Source: Rhizobium tumorigenes (GTDB lineage Bacteria; Pseudomonadota; Alphaproteobacteria; Rhizobiales; Rhizobiaceae). Taken from it: a stretch of DNA of 64,000 nt. Numbering within the stretch: position 1 is the stretch's first letter; each line of letters opens with the position of its first letter. Below are positions 57,755-64,000 of the stretch, piece after piece. Position numbers and translations under genes: made by a program. Where the stretch lies: the NCBI RefSeq assembly GCF_003240565.2, contig NZ_CP117255.1:2772501-2836500 (forward strand). Direction: 5' to 3'. The notes beneath the pieces were generated by a model that was not told the origin of the DNA, ran no database searches, and was given only the letters and a program-made list of their open reading frames with translations.

Positions 57755-58636
57755 ATGAGCACGATTTTGAACGCGATCGGTATTGTCGGCGCCGGCCAGA
57801 TGGGCTGCGGCATTGCCCAGGTTTCGGCAATTGCCGGCTACAAGGTTCACATCTACGACCTTTCGCAGGAGCGCATCGAAAGCGCACTGGCGACCATCAA
57901 CGGCAACCTCGCCCGCCAGGTTTCATCAGGCAAGATGACCGATGACAATCGCAAGACCGCTCTGGCGCTGATTTCCGGCTCCGCCGATGTCAACGATCTG
58001 GCGCCCATGGATCTGGTCATTGAGGCGGCCACCGAAGAAGAAAGCGTCAAACGCAAGATCTACACCCAGGTCTGCGCCGTGCTGAAGCCGGACGCCATTC
58101 TCGCCACCAACACCTCGTCGCTGTCGATCACCCGGCTTGCCGCGTCCACCGACCGCCCGGAACGCTTCATGGGCATCCATTTCATGAACCCGGTCCCGGT
58201 GATGAAGCTGGTCGAACTGGTGCGCGGCATCGCCACGGAAGAAGCGACCTTCAAAGTGGCGCGCGACTATGTGAGCTCACTCGACAAGACCTTCACCGTT
58301 TCGGAAGATTTCCCCGCCTTCATCGTCAACCGCATCCTCCTGCCGATGATCAACGAGGCCATCTACACGCTCTATGAAGGCGTCGGCACCGTGGATGCCA
58401 TCGACACCGCGATGAAGCTCGGCGCCAACCATCCGATGGGCCCGTTGCAACTCGCCGATTTTATCGGTCTCGATACCTGTCTGTCGATCATGCAGGTGCT
58501 GCATGACGGCCTGGCGGACTCGAAATACCGACCCTGCCCGCTGCTGGTGAAGTATGTCGAAGCTGGCTGGATCGGCCGCAAGTCAGGCCGCGGCTTCTAT
58601 GACTACCGTGGCGAAGTGCCGGTCCCGACGCGCTAA
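57755..58636 (+). CDS. hbdA: 3-hydroxybutyryl-CoA dehydrogenase
   Basis: 293 residues. The NAD-binding start IGIVGAGQMGCGIAQV is followed by the family sequence FMGIHFMNPVPVMKLVE with the catalytic His near residue 145 and SEDFPAFIVNRILLPM. It oxidises L-3-hydroxybutyryl-CoA with NAD(P), in short-chain fatty-acid and polyhydroxybutyrate-related metabolism. Its place after etfBA matches other rhizobia. The terminator upstream means it likely has its own promoter. Confidence 0.95.
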   Translation: MSTILNAIGIVGAGQMGCGIAQVSAIAGYKVHIYDLSQERIESALATINGNLARQVSSGKMTDDNRKTALALISGSADVNDLAPMDLVIEAATEEESVKRKIYTQVCAVLKPDAILATNTSSLSITRLAASTDRPERFMGIHFMNPVPVMKLVELVRGIATEEATFKVARDYVSSLDKTFTVSEDFPAFIVNRILLPMINEAIYTLYEGVGTVDAIDTAMKLGANHPMGPLQLADFIGLDTCLSIMQVLHDGLADSKYRPCPLLVKYVEAGWIGRKSGRGFYDYRGEVPVPTR

Positions 58637-58651
58637 GAACCATCCGTCGTC

Positions 58652-60022
58652 TCAGGCGATAGCAGGTCGCCCCGTCATAACCCGGTACTCGCTTGCCCGC
58701 TGCTCCAGTAGACGCTCGAAGGCGGCCTTGATCGCCAGCACGTAGGGCGTCTTGTATTCGAACCCCGGATTGTCGCTGTGGATCAGCATCGAGGCGTTGA
58801 CCTCGAAGACTACGACCCTGCCCTCGGCATCGAGCGCGCAGTCGATGCCGCAATAATCGAGACCGATCTGGCGGCGAATGGTCTCCAGCGCCGCCATGCC
58901 CGATACACCGAAAATGCTGGCCGGATCGGCAAGGAACGCCTGTTCTTCCGTCCGCATCCATTCCACATCGCCCATCCGGGTCGATGCATGATGCACCTTC
59001 CAGCCGTCGCCGATTGCCAGGTGGTAGGGAAGAATTTCCTCGCCGACGAACAGGAAGCGATATTTCCGGAACAGCCCGTCGGCGGAGCGGTAGTCGACAT
59101 AGTCCGTCAGGTAGAGCATGCGCTCACCGGCTTCCTCGGCAAAATCCAGCAACGCGTCGGGGCTGTCGACAAGCTCCATCATTTCGCCGCCATGGGTAGT
59201 CGCATGGCGGACGATGACCGGTAGGGACGGCGTGGCCTGGTCGCGCACGCGGCGGCAGAGGTCCCCGGCATCGATGCGCACCGTTGCCGGCATCACCGTA
59301 TCCGCAACATGGGCCAGTCGCTGCGAGATCGATTCTCGATCCGTCCCCAGGATCAGCCGGGGATGGTTGACCACCGGCCTCCCGAGCGAGTCCGCAAGAT
59401 CGATGGCCGAGGCAATGACATCGAGCCCGAAATCCGTTTCGGAAACGAGGTTGACGACGACATCGACGCGGGGGTCCCGAACGTCAGGATCGTTGCGATA
59501 GCCGCGCAGCACCATGATCACTTCGCTGTCGAAGCGACCGCCATTGATCAGATCCTCGTAGGGCGTATTGCCGGCTTCGGGCGAGAACAGCATGAGGATG
59601 CGAAATCTGGCCGGCTTCTGCGCGGCCGGATAGTTGCGTACCACGCCCTTTTCGGCGACGGTCAGAAAGCAGGCATGGGCTCCCGCCGCATTGCCGAGCC
59701 TCAGCTCGAAAGTACCGCACAGAAGCAGCGCCTCCTGGCTTTCCGGATCGAGACGCAAGGCCGCTTGTGCAGTCTCCAGCGCTTCCAGCCTGCGGCCAAG
59801 CTGCTCGAACGCCTGCGCCTTGTTGCAAAGGCACTTGATATGGCCGGGCAAGCGGGCCAACCCCTTGTCATAAGCCTCGATCGAAAGGGTGAACTGCCCC
59901 ATGCGCTGCAGAAAGTTTCCGCGTTTCAACCATGCAGCAGCCTCGTCGTCGGCAGAAAGGCCGATCATCGGTGCCATGATTGTGGAAACGTGCTGCGAAA
60001 AATCCGCCTCGGGCTGGCTCAT
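58652..60022 (-). CDS. TPR-ATP-grasp fusion protein of unknown substrate
   Basis: 456 residues from the ATG at 60022 (a TTG six codons upstream is also open). Residues about 30-130 form tetratricopeptide repeats (AWLKRGNFLQRMGQFTLSIE; ALRLDPESQEALLLCGTFEL). Residues about 140-240 are a Rossmann-like pre-ATP-grasp part, and the C-terminal half is an ATP-grasp fold: YRFLFVGEEILPYHLAIGDG, GLDYCGIDCALDAEGRVVVF and EVNASMLIHSDNP, where the D...E-x-N triad binds Mg-ATP. ATP-grasp enzymes join a carboxylate to an amine or thiol; TPRs bind protein partners, so a peptide or protein substrate is plausible. The gene stands alone. Confidence 0.78.
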   Translation of the reverse strand: MSQPEADFSQHVSTIMAPMIGLSADDEAAAWLKRGNFLQRMGQFTLSIEAYDKGLARLPGHIKCLCNKAQAFEQLGRRLEALETAQAALRLDPESQEALLLCGTFELRLGNAAGAHACFLTVAEKGVVRNYPAAQKPARFRILMLFSPEAGNTPYEDLINGGRFDSEVIMVLRGYRNDPDVRDPRVDVVVNLVSETDFGLDVIASAIDLADSLGRPVVNHPRLILGTDRESISQRLAHVADTVMPATVRIDAGDLCRRVRDQATPSLPVIVRHATTHGGEMMELVDSPDALLDFAEEAGERMLYLTDYVDYRSADGLFRKYRFLFVGEEILPYHLAIGDGWKVHHASTRMGDVEWMRTEEQAFLADPASIFGVSGMAALETIRRQIGLDYCGIDCALDAEGRVVVFEVNASMLIHSDNPGFEYKTPYVLAIKAAFERLLEQRASEYRVMTGRPAIA

Positions 60023-60166
60023 CGGTATGGCTCTCAACAAAAGAAAATGACGGGCAATGCCGCGACTTTAGAGAGCGGGCCTTACTCCAGGGTGACGCCA
60101 ACGATGAAAGAGCCCGACCTGCAGCACCCGCGGATGAGGAGCCGGGGCACAACCTTTGGCTCAGGC

Positions 60167-60832
60167 TTACAAGGCTGTCGCGGCCTTGATCAGCCCCTTG
60201 GCGTCTTCGCTGTCCCAGGCGGCCGGGCCATTCATGGCCGACACCAGGCAACCCTTGCCGTCCAGCAGCAATGTCACCGGCAGGCCGAAGGCCAGGCCCT
60301 GCTTCTTCAGCGCATTGAAGACGCCCATGCTGTTGTCGCGGTAGTAGCCGAGCGTATCGATACCGTTGTCGCTGCGAAAGGTCTTGGGCTTCTCGTCGTC
60401 GCCGGTGTCGATGTTGACAGCCACGACCTCGAACTTGTCGTTGCCCATCTGCTTCTGAAGGGCGTTCAGCGCCGGCATCTCCTCGCGGCAGGGAACGCAC
60501 CATGTCGCCCAGAGATTGAGCAGCACGGTCTTGCCGGCAAAATTCTCGACCGAAAGGGGCTGGCCGTCAGCCCCCTTGAAGGCAACGCCTTGCAGCGACA
60601 GCGGCTGCTGGGCTCCGACCATGGCCGCGACCTGGCCCTTGGTGAAGGGTGTCAGCGCAGCGCCCTTGGCCTTGGCCGGCTGGCAGTCGCCGGCATCGGC
60701 GGTTTCGGTCGTCCCATTGCCAGACCCCGCCTGCTTCACGTATACCGCTGCCGCACCCGCGACGACGCCGGCAACGGCTGCGATCAGGACCAATTTCAAA
60801 GACGGCAGACCGAACGGCTTCTTTGCTGTCAT
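60167..60832 (-). CDS. tlpA: TlpA-like membrane-anchored thiol:disulfide oxidoreductase
   Basis: 221 residues. One N-terminal membrane anchor ([20 protein letters not shown], about 13-32), then a periplasmic thioredoxin fold with active site [11 protein letters not shown] near residue 110. TlpA reduces periplasmic cysteines, for example in cytochrome oxidase copper centres. Proline of the cis-Pro loop is in GLPVTLL. Its start is only 23 bp from the divergent argH start. Confidence 0.88.
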   Translation of the reverse strand: MTAKKPFGLPSLKLVLIAAVAGVVAGAAAVYVKQAGSGNGTTETADAGDCQPAKAKGAALTPFTKGQVAAMVGAQQPLSLQGVAFKGADGQPLSVENFAGKTVLLNLWATWCVPCREEMPALNALQKQMGNDKFEVVAVNIDTGDDEKPKTFRSDNGIDTLGYYRDNSMGVFNALKKQGLAFGLPVTLLLDGKGCLVSAMNGPAAWDSEDAKGLIKAATAL

Positions 60833-60855
60833 TTCGTTCTCCAGATAGGCATCTC

Positions 60856-62259
60856 ATGGCTGACGACACCAACGACACCAGCGCCTCCAACCAGATGTGG
60901 GGCGGACGTTTCGCGTCCGGTCCCGCCGCCATCATGGAGGAGATAAATGCATCCATCGGTTTCGACAAGAAGCTGTTTGCGCAGGACATCCGCGGCTCTG
61001 TCGCCCACGCCACGATGCTTGCCCATCAAGGCATCATTTCGACGGAGGACAAAGACAAGATCGTTCACGGCCTGAACACGATCATGTCAGAAATCGAGAG
61101 CGGCAATTTCGAATTTTCCCGCAAGCTCGAAGACATCCACATGAACATCGAGGCCCGGCTTGCGACATTGATCGGCCCCGCTGCCGGCAGGCTTCACACC
61201 GCCCGTTCGCGCAACGACCAGGTCGCCCTCGACTTCCGTCTCTGGGTGAAGGAAGAGTTGCAGCGCTGCGAACAGGCGCTGACCGGCCTGATCGCCGCCT
61301 TCCTCGACCGCGCCGAAGAGCACGCCGACACCGTCATGCCCGGCTTCACCCATCTGCAGACCGCCCAGCCTGTGACATTCGGTCACCACTGCATGGCCTA
61401 TGTCGAGATGTTTGGCCGTGACCGCTCGCGCGTTCGCCACGCCATCGAGCACATGGACGAATCGCCGATCGGGGCGGCGGCGCTGGCCGGCACCGGCTTC
61501 CAGATCGACCGCCACATGACAGCCAAGGCACTCGGCTTCCGCGAGCCAACCCGCAATTCAATCGACACAGTATCGGACCGCGACTTCGCGCTGGAATTCC
61601 TGTCGATTGCCGCCATCGCCGGCATGCACCTGTCGCGTCTGGCCGAAGAAATCGTTATCTGGTCGACCCCGCAATTCGGCTTCGTGCGCCTGTCCGACGC
61701 GTTTTCCACCGGCTCGTCGATCATGCCGCAGAAGAAGAACCCCGATGCCGCCGAACTGGTGCGTGCCAAGACCGGCCGCATCAACGGCTCGCTGGTGGCG
61801 CTGCTGACGATCATGAAGGGGCTGCCGCTCGCCTATTCCAAGGACATGCAGGAAGACAAGGAACAGGTCTTCGACGCCGCAGAGAGCCTGGAACTGGCCA
61901 TTGCCGCCATGACCGGCATGGTCCGCGACATGACAGTCAACGTCGCGCGCATGAAGGCTGCCGCCGGCTCCGGCTATTCGACTGCCACCGATCTTGCCGA
62001 CTGGCTGGTCCGCGAGGCCGGACTGCCGTTCCGCGACGCCCATCACGTCACCGGCCACGCCGTGGCGCTGGCGGAAAGCAAGGGCTGCGAACTGGCGGAA
62101 CTTTCGCTCGACGACCTCAAGGCCCTGAACGCGGCGATCACAGCCGAGATTTTCGACGTCCTGACCGTCGAAGCCTCGGTTGCCAGCCGCAAGAGCTTCG
62201 GCGGAACCGCCCCCTCCGAAGTCCGCAAGCAGATCGCCTACTGGCGCGCCCGGAACTGA
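60856..62259 (+). CDS. argH: Argininosuccinate lyase
   Basis: 467 residues. It splits argininosuccinate into arginine and fumarate, the last step of arginine synthesis. [20 protein letters not shown] opens the protein, [16 protein letters not shown] lies near residue 117, and the fumarase/aspartase signature [15 protein letters not shown] near 290. The start at 60856 is used; a longer frame runs antisense through the tlpA-like gene. The small lipoprotein and lysA follow on the same strand. Confidence 0.97.
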   Translation: MADDTNDTSASNQMWGGRFASGPAAIMEEINASIGFDKKLFAQDIRGSVAHATMLAHQGIISTEDKDKIVHGLNTIMSEIESGNFEFSRKLEDIHMNIEARLATLIGPAAGRLHTARSRNDQVALDFRLWVKEELQRCEQALTGLIAAFLDRAEEHADTVMPGFTHLQTAQPVTFGHHCMAYVEMFGRDRSRVRHAIEHMDESPIGAAALAGTGFQIDRHMTAKALGFREPTRNSIDTVSDRDFALEFLSIAAIAGMHLSRLAEEIVIWSTPQFGFVRLSDAFSTGSSIMPQKKNPDAAELVRAKTGRINGSLVALLTIMKGLPLAYSKDMQEDKEQVFDAAESLELAIAAMTGMVRDMTVNVARMKAAAGSGYSTATDLADWLVREAGLPFRDAHHVTGHAVALAESKGCELAELSLDDLKALNAAITAEIFDVLTVEASVASRKSFGGTAPSEVRKQIAYWRARN

Positions 62260-62361
62260 CTGGAAGGCCGCAAGCCGCAACGCAACAATCAGGGTGCACA
62301 AGGCGCTGAAACTTCGCTATGAAGGTCTGCCTGCCCGACGCCGCGCCTCAAGAGGAAATCG

Positions 62362-62556
62362 ATGCAAACCAACGTGCCGCACATCATCCGCATGACCCTC
62401 GTGCTTTCGCTCATGGGTCTCGCCACCGTTGCGTGCGGCCGCAAGGGCGATCTCGATCCGCCGAGCGTCAACGCCACCAAGGGCGGCGACACCTCGAAGC
62501 CGACCAAGCAACCGGGTACGGCCGACAAGCCTTTCATCCTCGATCCGCTTCTTTAG
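62362..62556 (+). CDS. Small lipoprotein (LptM/LppL-like)
   Basis: 64 residues. A signal peptide (LVLSLMGLATVAC) ends in the lipobox LATVAC, so Cys25 would be lipidated; CGRKGDLDPP directly after it resembles the CGxKGPL start of LptM-type lipoproteins. Such proteins assist the outer-membrane LPS translocon LptDE. It lies between argH and lysA, an order common in proteobacteria. lysA starts 14 bp downstream. Confidence 0.85.
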   Translation: MQTNVPHIIRMTLVLSLMGLATVACGRKGDLDPPSVNATKGGDTSKPTKQPGTADKPFILDPLL

Positions 62557-62570
62557 AACAGGCCACCGCC

Positions 62571-63839
62571 GTGAACCATTTCCAGTATCGCGACGGCGTT
62601 CTCTACGCCGAGGACGTTGCCGTTTCGAAGATCGCCGAGACGGTTGGCACGCCTTTCTACTGCTACTCCACGGCTACGCTCGAGCGGCATTACCGGGTGT
62701 TTTCGGAAGCCTTCCACGGCGTCGATGCCATGGTCTGCTACGCGATGAAGGCCAATTCAAACCAGGCGGTGCTGAAGACGCTGGGCCGCCTCGGTGCCGG
62801 CGTCGATGTGGTATCCCTCGGCGAACTCACACGGGCGCTGGCCGCCGGCATTCCGGCCGAACGCATCATGTTTTCCGGCGTCGGCAAGACCGCGCTTGAA
62901 ATGGATGCAGCTCTCGAGGCCGGCATCTACTGTTTCAACGTCGAATCCGAGCCAGAACTGGAAGTCTTGAACCAGCGCGCCGTCCGCGCCGGAAAAAAGG
63001 CGCCAGTCTCCTTCCGTATCAATCCCGATGTCGATGCGCGCACCCATGCAAAGATCTCGACGGGCAAGAAAGAGAACAAGTTCGGCATCTCCTATGAGCG
63101 TGCCCGGGCCGTCTATGCCCGCGCAGCCACCCTGCCGGGCATCGAGGTGACTGGCATCGACATGCATATCGGCAGCCAGATCACCGAGCTGCAGCCATTC
63201 CAGGCAGCCTTCAAGCTGCTTCGCGTACTCGTCGAGACGCTGCGTGGCGAAGGCCATGCCATCCACCACGTCGACGTCGGCGGCGGGCTCGGCATTCCCT
63301 ACCATGACGACAACAATCCGCCGCCATCGCCGGACGCCTATGCCGAGATCGTCAGGAATGAGTTGAGCCAGCTGAACTGCCGTATCATCACCGAGCCGGG
63401 CCGCCTGCTGGTCGGCAATGCCGGCATCCTCGTCACCGAGGTGATCTACGTGAAGGATGGTGGCGAAAAGAGCTTCGTCGTCGTCGATGCCGCCATGAAC
63501 GACCTCATTCGCCCGACGCTCTACGAGGCCTATCATGAGATCCGCCCGGTCGTCGTAACCGCCGCCAGCGCGCCGCGCATCAAGGCCGATGTCGTCGGCC
63601 CAGTCTGCGAGACCGGCGACTACCTGGCGCTCGACCGCGAGATGAGCATGCCGAAGCCCGGCGACCTGCTGGCTGTTTCCTCCGGCGGTGCCTACGGCGC
63701 CGTGCAGGCCGGCACCTACAATAGCCGGCTGCTGGTGCCGGAAGTGCTGGTCAAGGGCGACGAATTCCATGTCGTCAGACCGCGCCAGACCTATCAGGAT
63801 CTGATCGACCTCGATTCCCTGCCGGCCTGGCTTGCCTGA
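62571..63839 (+). CDS. lysA: Diaminopimelate decarboxylase
   Basis: 422 residues from a GTG at 62571. It decarboxylates meso-diaminopimelate to lysine. The PLP lysine is in CYAMKANSNQAVL near residue 60, HIGSQITEL near 200, GGGLGIPY near 240, and EPGRLLVGNAG near 280; C-terminal CETGDYLA carries the active-site cysteine of the partner subunit. An ATG-started frame beginning at 62319 runs through the lipoprotein gene and is rejected. lysC, the pathway's first enzyme, is at 18.7-20.0 kb. Confidence 0.96.
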   Translation: MNHFQYRDGVLYAEDVAVSKIAETVGTPFYCYSTATLERHYRVFSEAFHGVDAMVCYAMKANSNQAVLKTLGRLGAGVDVVSLGELTRALAAGIPAERIMFSGVGKTALEMDAALEAGIYCFNVESEPELEVLNQRAVRAGKKAPVSFRINPDVDARTHAKISTGKKENKFGISYERARAVYARAATLPGIEVTGIDMHIGSQITELQPFQAAFKLLRVLVETLRGEGHAIHHVDVGGGLGIPYHDDNNPPPSPDAYAEIVRNELSQLNCRIITEPGRLLVGNAGILVTEVIYVKDGGEKSFVVVDAAMNDLIRPTLYEAYHEIRPVVVTAASAPRIKADVVGPVCETGDYLALDREMSMPKPGDLLAVSSGGAYGAVQAGTYNSRLLVPEVLVKGDEFHVVRPRQTYQDLIDLDSLPAWLA

Positions 63840-64000
63840 TCCCGTCTTCGAATTAAAGCAAAGACGCATGGAAAAACCGGCTTTGTCGTCGCACGCCCTC
63901 GTCTTCGCCACAAAGAATGCTATCCTTCCGCAAGCGCTGCTTCCTCGGAGGCGCCGGCCCATGGGCGCCGCGCCCTTGGAACGGCAATGACGATGTGGGG
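63840..64000 (+). other. Right edge: probable start of the next gene
   Basis: After lysA, 160 bp remain. An ATG at 63987 follows GGAACGGCA and may start the next gene, of which only four codons are inside. In related rhizobia a TIGR02302-family membrane protein gene follows lysA; nothing here can confirm that. Confidence 0.3.

Overview
The window is chromosomal DNA of a high-GC alphaproteobacterium, most likely a member of the Rhizobiaceae (Rhizobium/Neorhizobium/Agrobacterium type). This is inferred from protein families and gene order: clpB, a DUF4167 gene, prmC, prfA, ptsP and lysC run together; argJ, a parvulin and secA are neighbours; etfB-etfA-hbd is a block; and a tlpA-like gene diverges from argH-lipoprotein-lysA. 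Intergenic palindromes, an Flp pilin and a CHASE3 chemoreceptor fit the same group. No plasmid, phage or complete insertion sequence is visible.

Layout. 1-9 kb: a partial M23 peptidase, tautomerase, SDR/LysR divergent pair, hisC-type aminotransferase, a promoter-hairpins-terminator leader before a Bcr/CflA-type MFS gene, a GNAT gene and a chemoreceptor. 9-20 kb (minus strand): a decayed clpB fragment, clpB, DUF4167, prmC-prfA, ptsP and lysC. 20-26.6 kb: an accessory segment between lysC and ubiG with a diguanylate cyclase, a Tat-type hydrolase, an ACS-type MFS gene, two odd tRNA-like sequences, a P-loop kinase, a HAD phosphatase and about 1.1 kb without a clear gene. 26.6-35 kb: ubiG, DUF1178, nitrilase, glutaredoxin, comF, methyltransferase, Flp pilin, mutT-GNAT-argJ, parvulin. 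35-41 kb: secA, then a flippase coupled to a CelD-type acyltransferase. 41-47 kb: small accessory units (NTF2-like/MarR, aldo-keto reductase, methyltransferase, TetR/MFS). 47-49.5 kb: tRNA-Leu followed by a visibly less GC-rich stretch of small unassigned genes. 49.7-64 kb: YqaA, DsbB, HNH nuclease, AlkA, GluQRS, YihY, SDR, HIG1 protein, cobalamin adenosyltransferase, ETF, 3-hydroxybutyryl-CoA dehydrogenase, a TPR/ATP-grasp protein, TlpA-like thioredoxin, argH, small lipoprotein and lysA.

Functionally most of the window is housekeeping: translation termination (prfA/prmC), protein quality and export (clpB, secA, parvulin, dsbB), aspartate-family, arginine, histidine and lysine biosynthesis (lysC, lysA, argJ, argH, hisC), ubiquinone synthesis, and acyl-CoA oxidation (ETF, hbd).

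The least explained items are the two tandem tRNA-like sequences at 24.1-24.35 kb, the leader RNA/attenuator at 4.96-5.11 kb, a 60-bp echo of the clpB 3' end at 9.5 kb, a three-copy family of about 130-bp palindromic repeats, and a TPR-plus-ATP-grasp protein. I found no CRISPR array and no clearly new multi-gene defence or biosynthetic system; the tRNA-like pair beside a kinase and a phosphatase is the best candidate for something undescribed, and that link is speculative.
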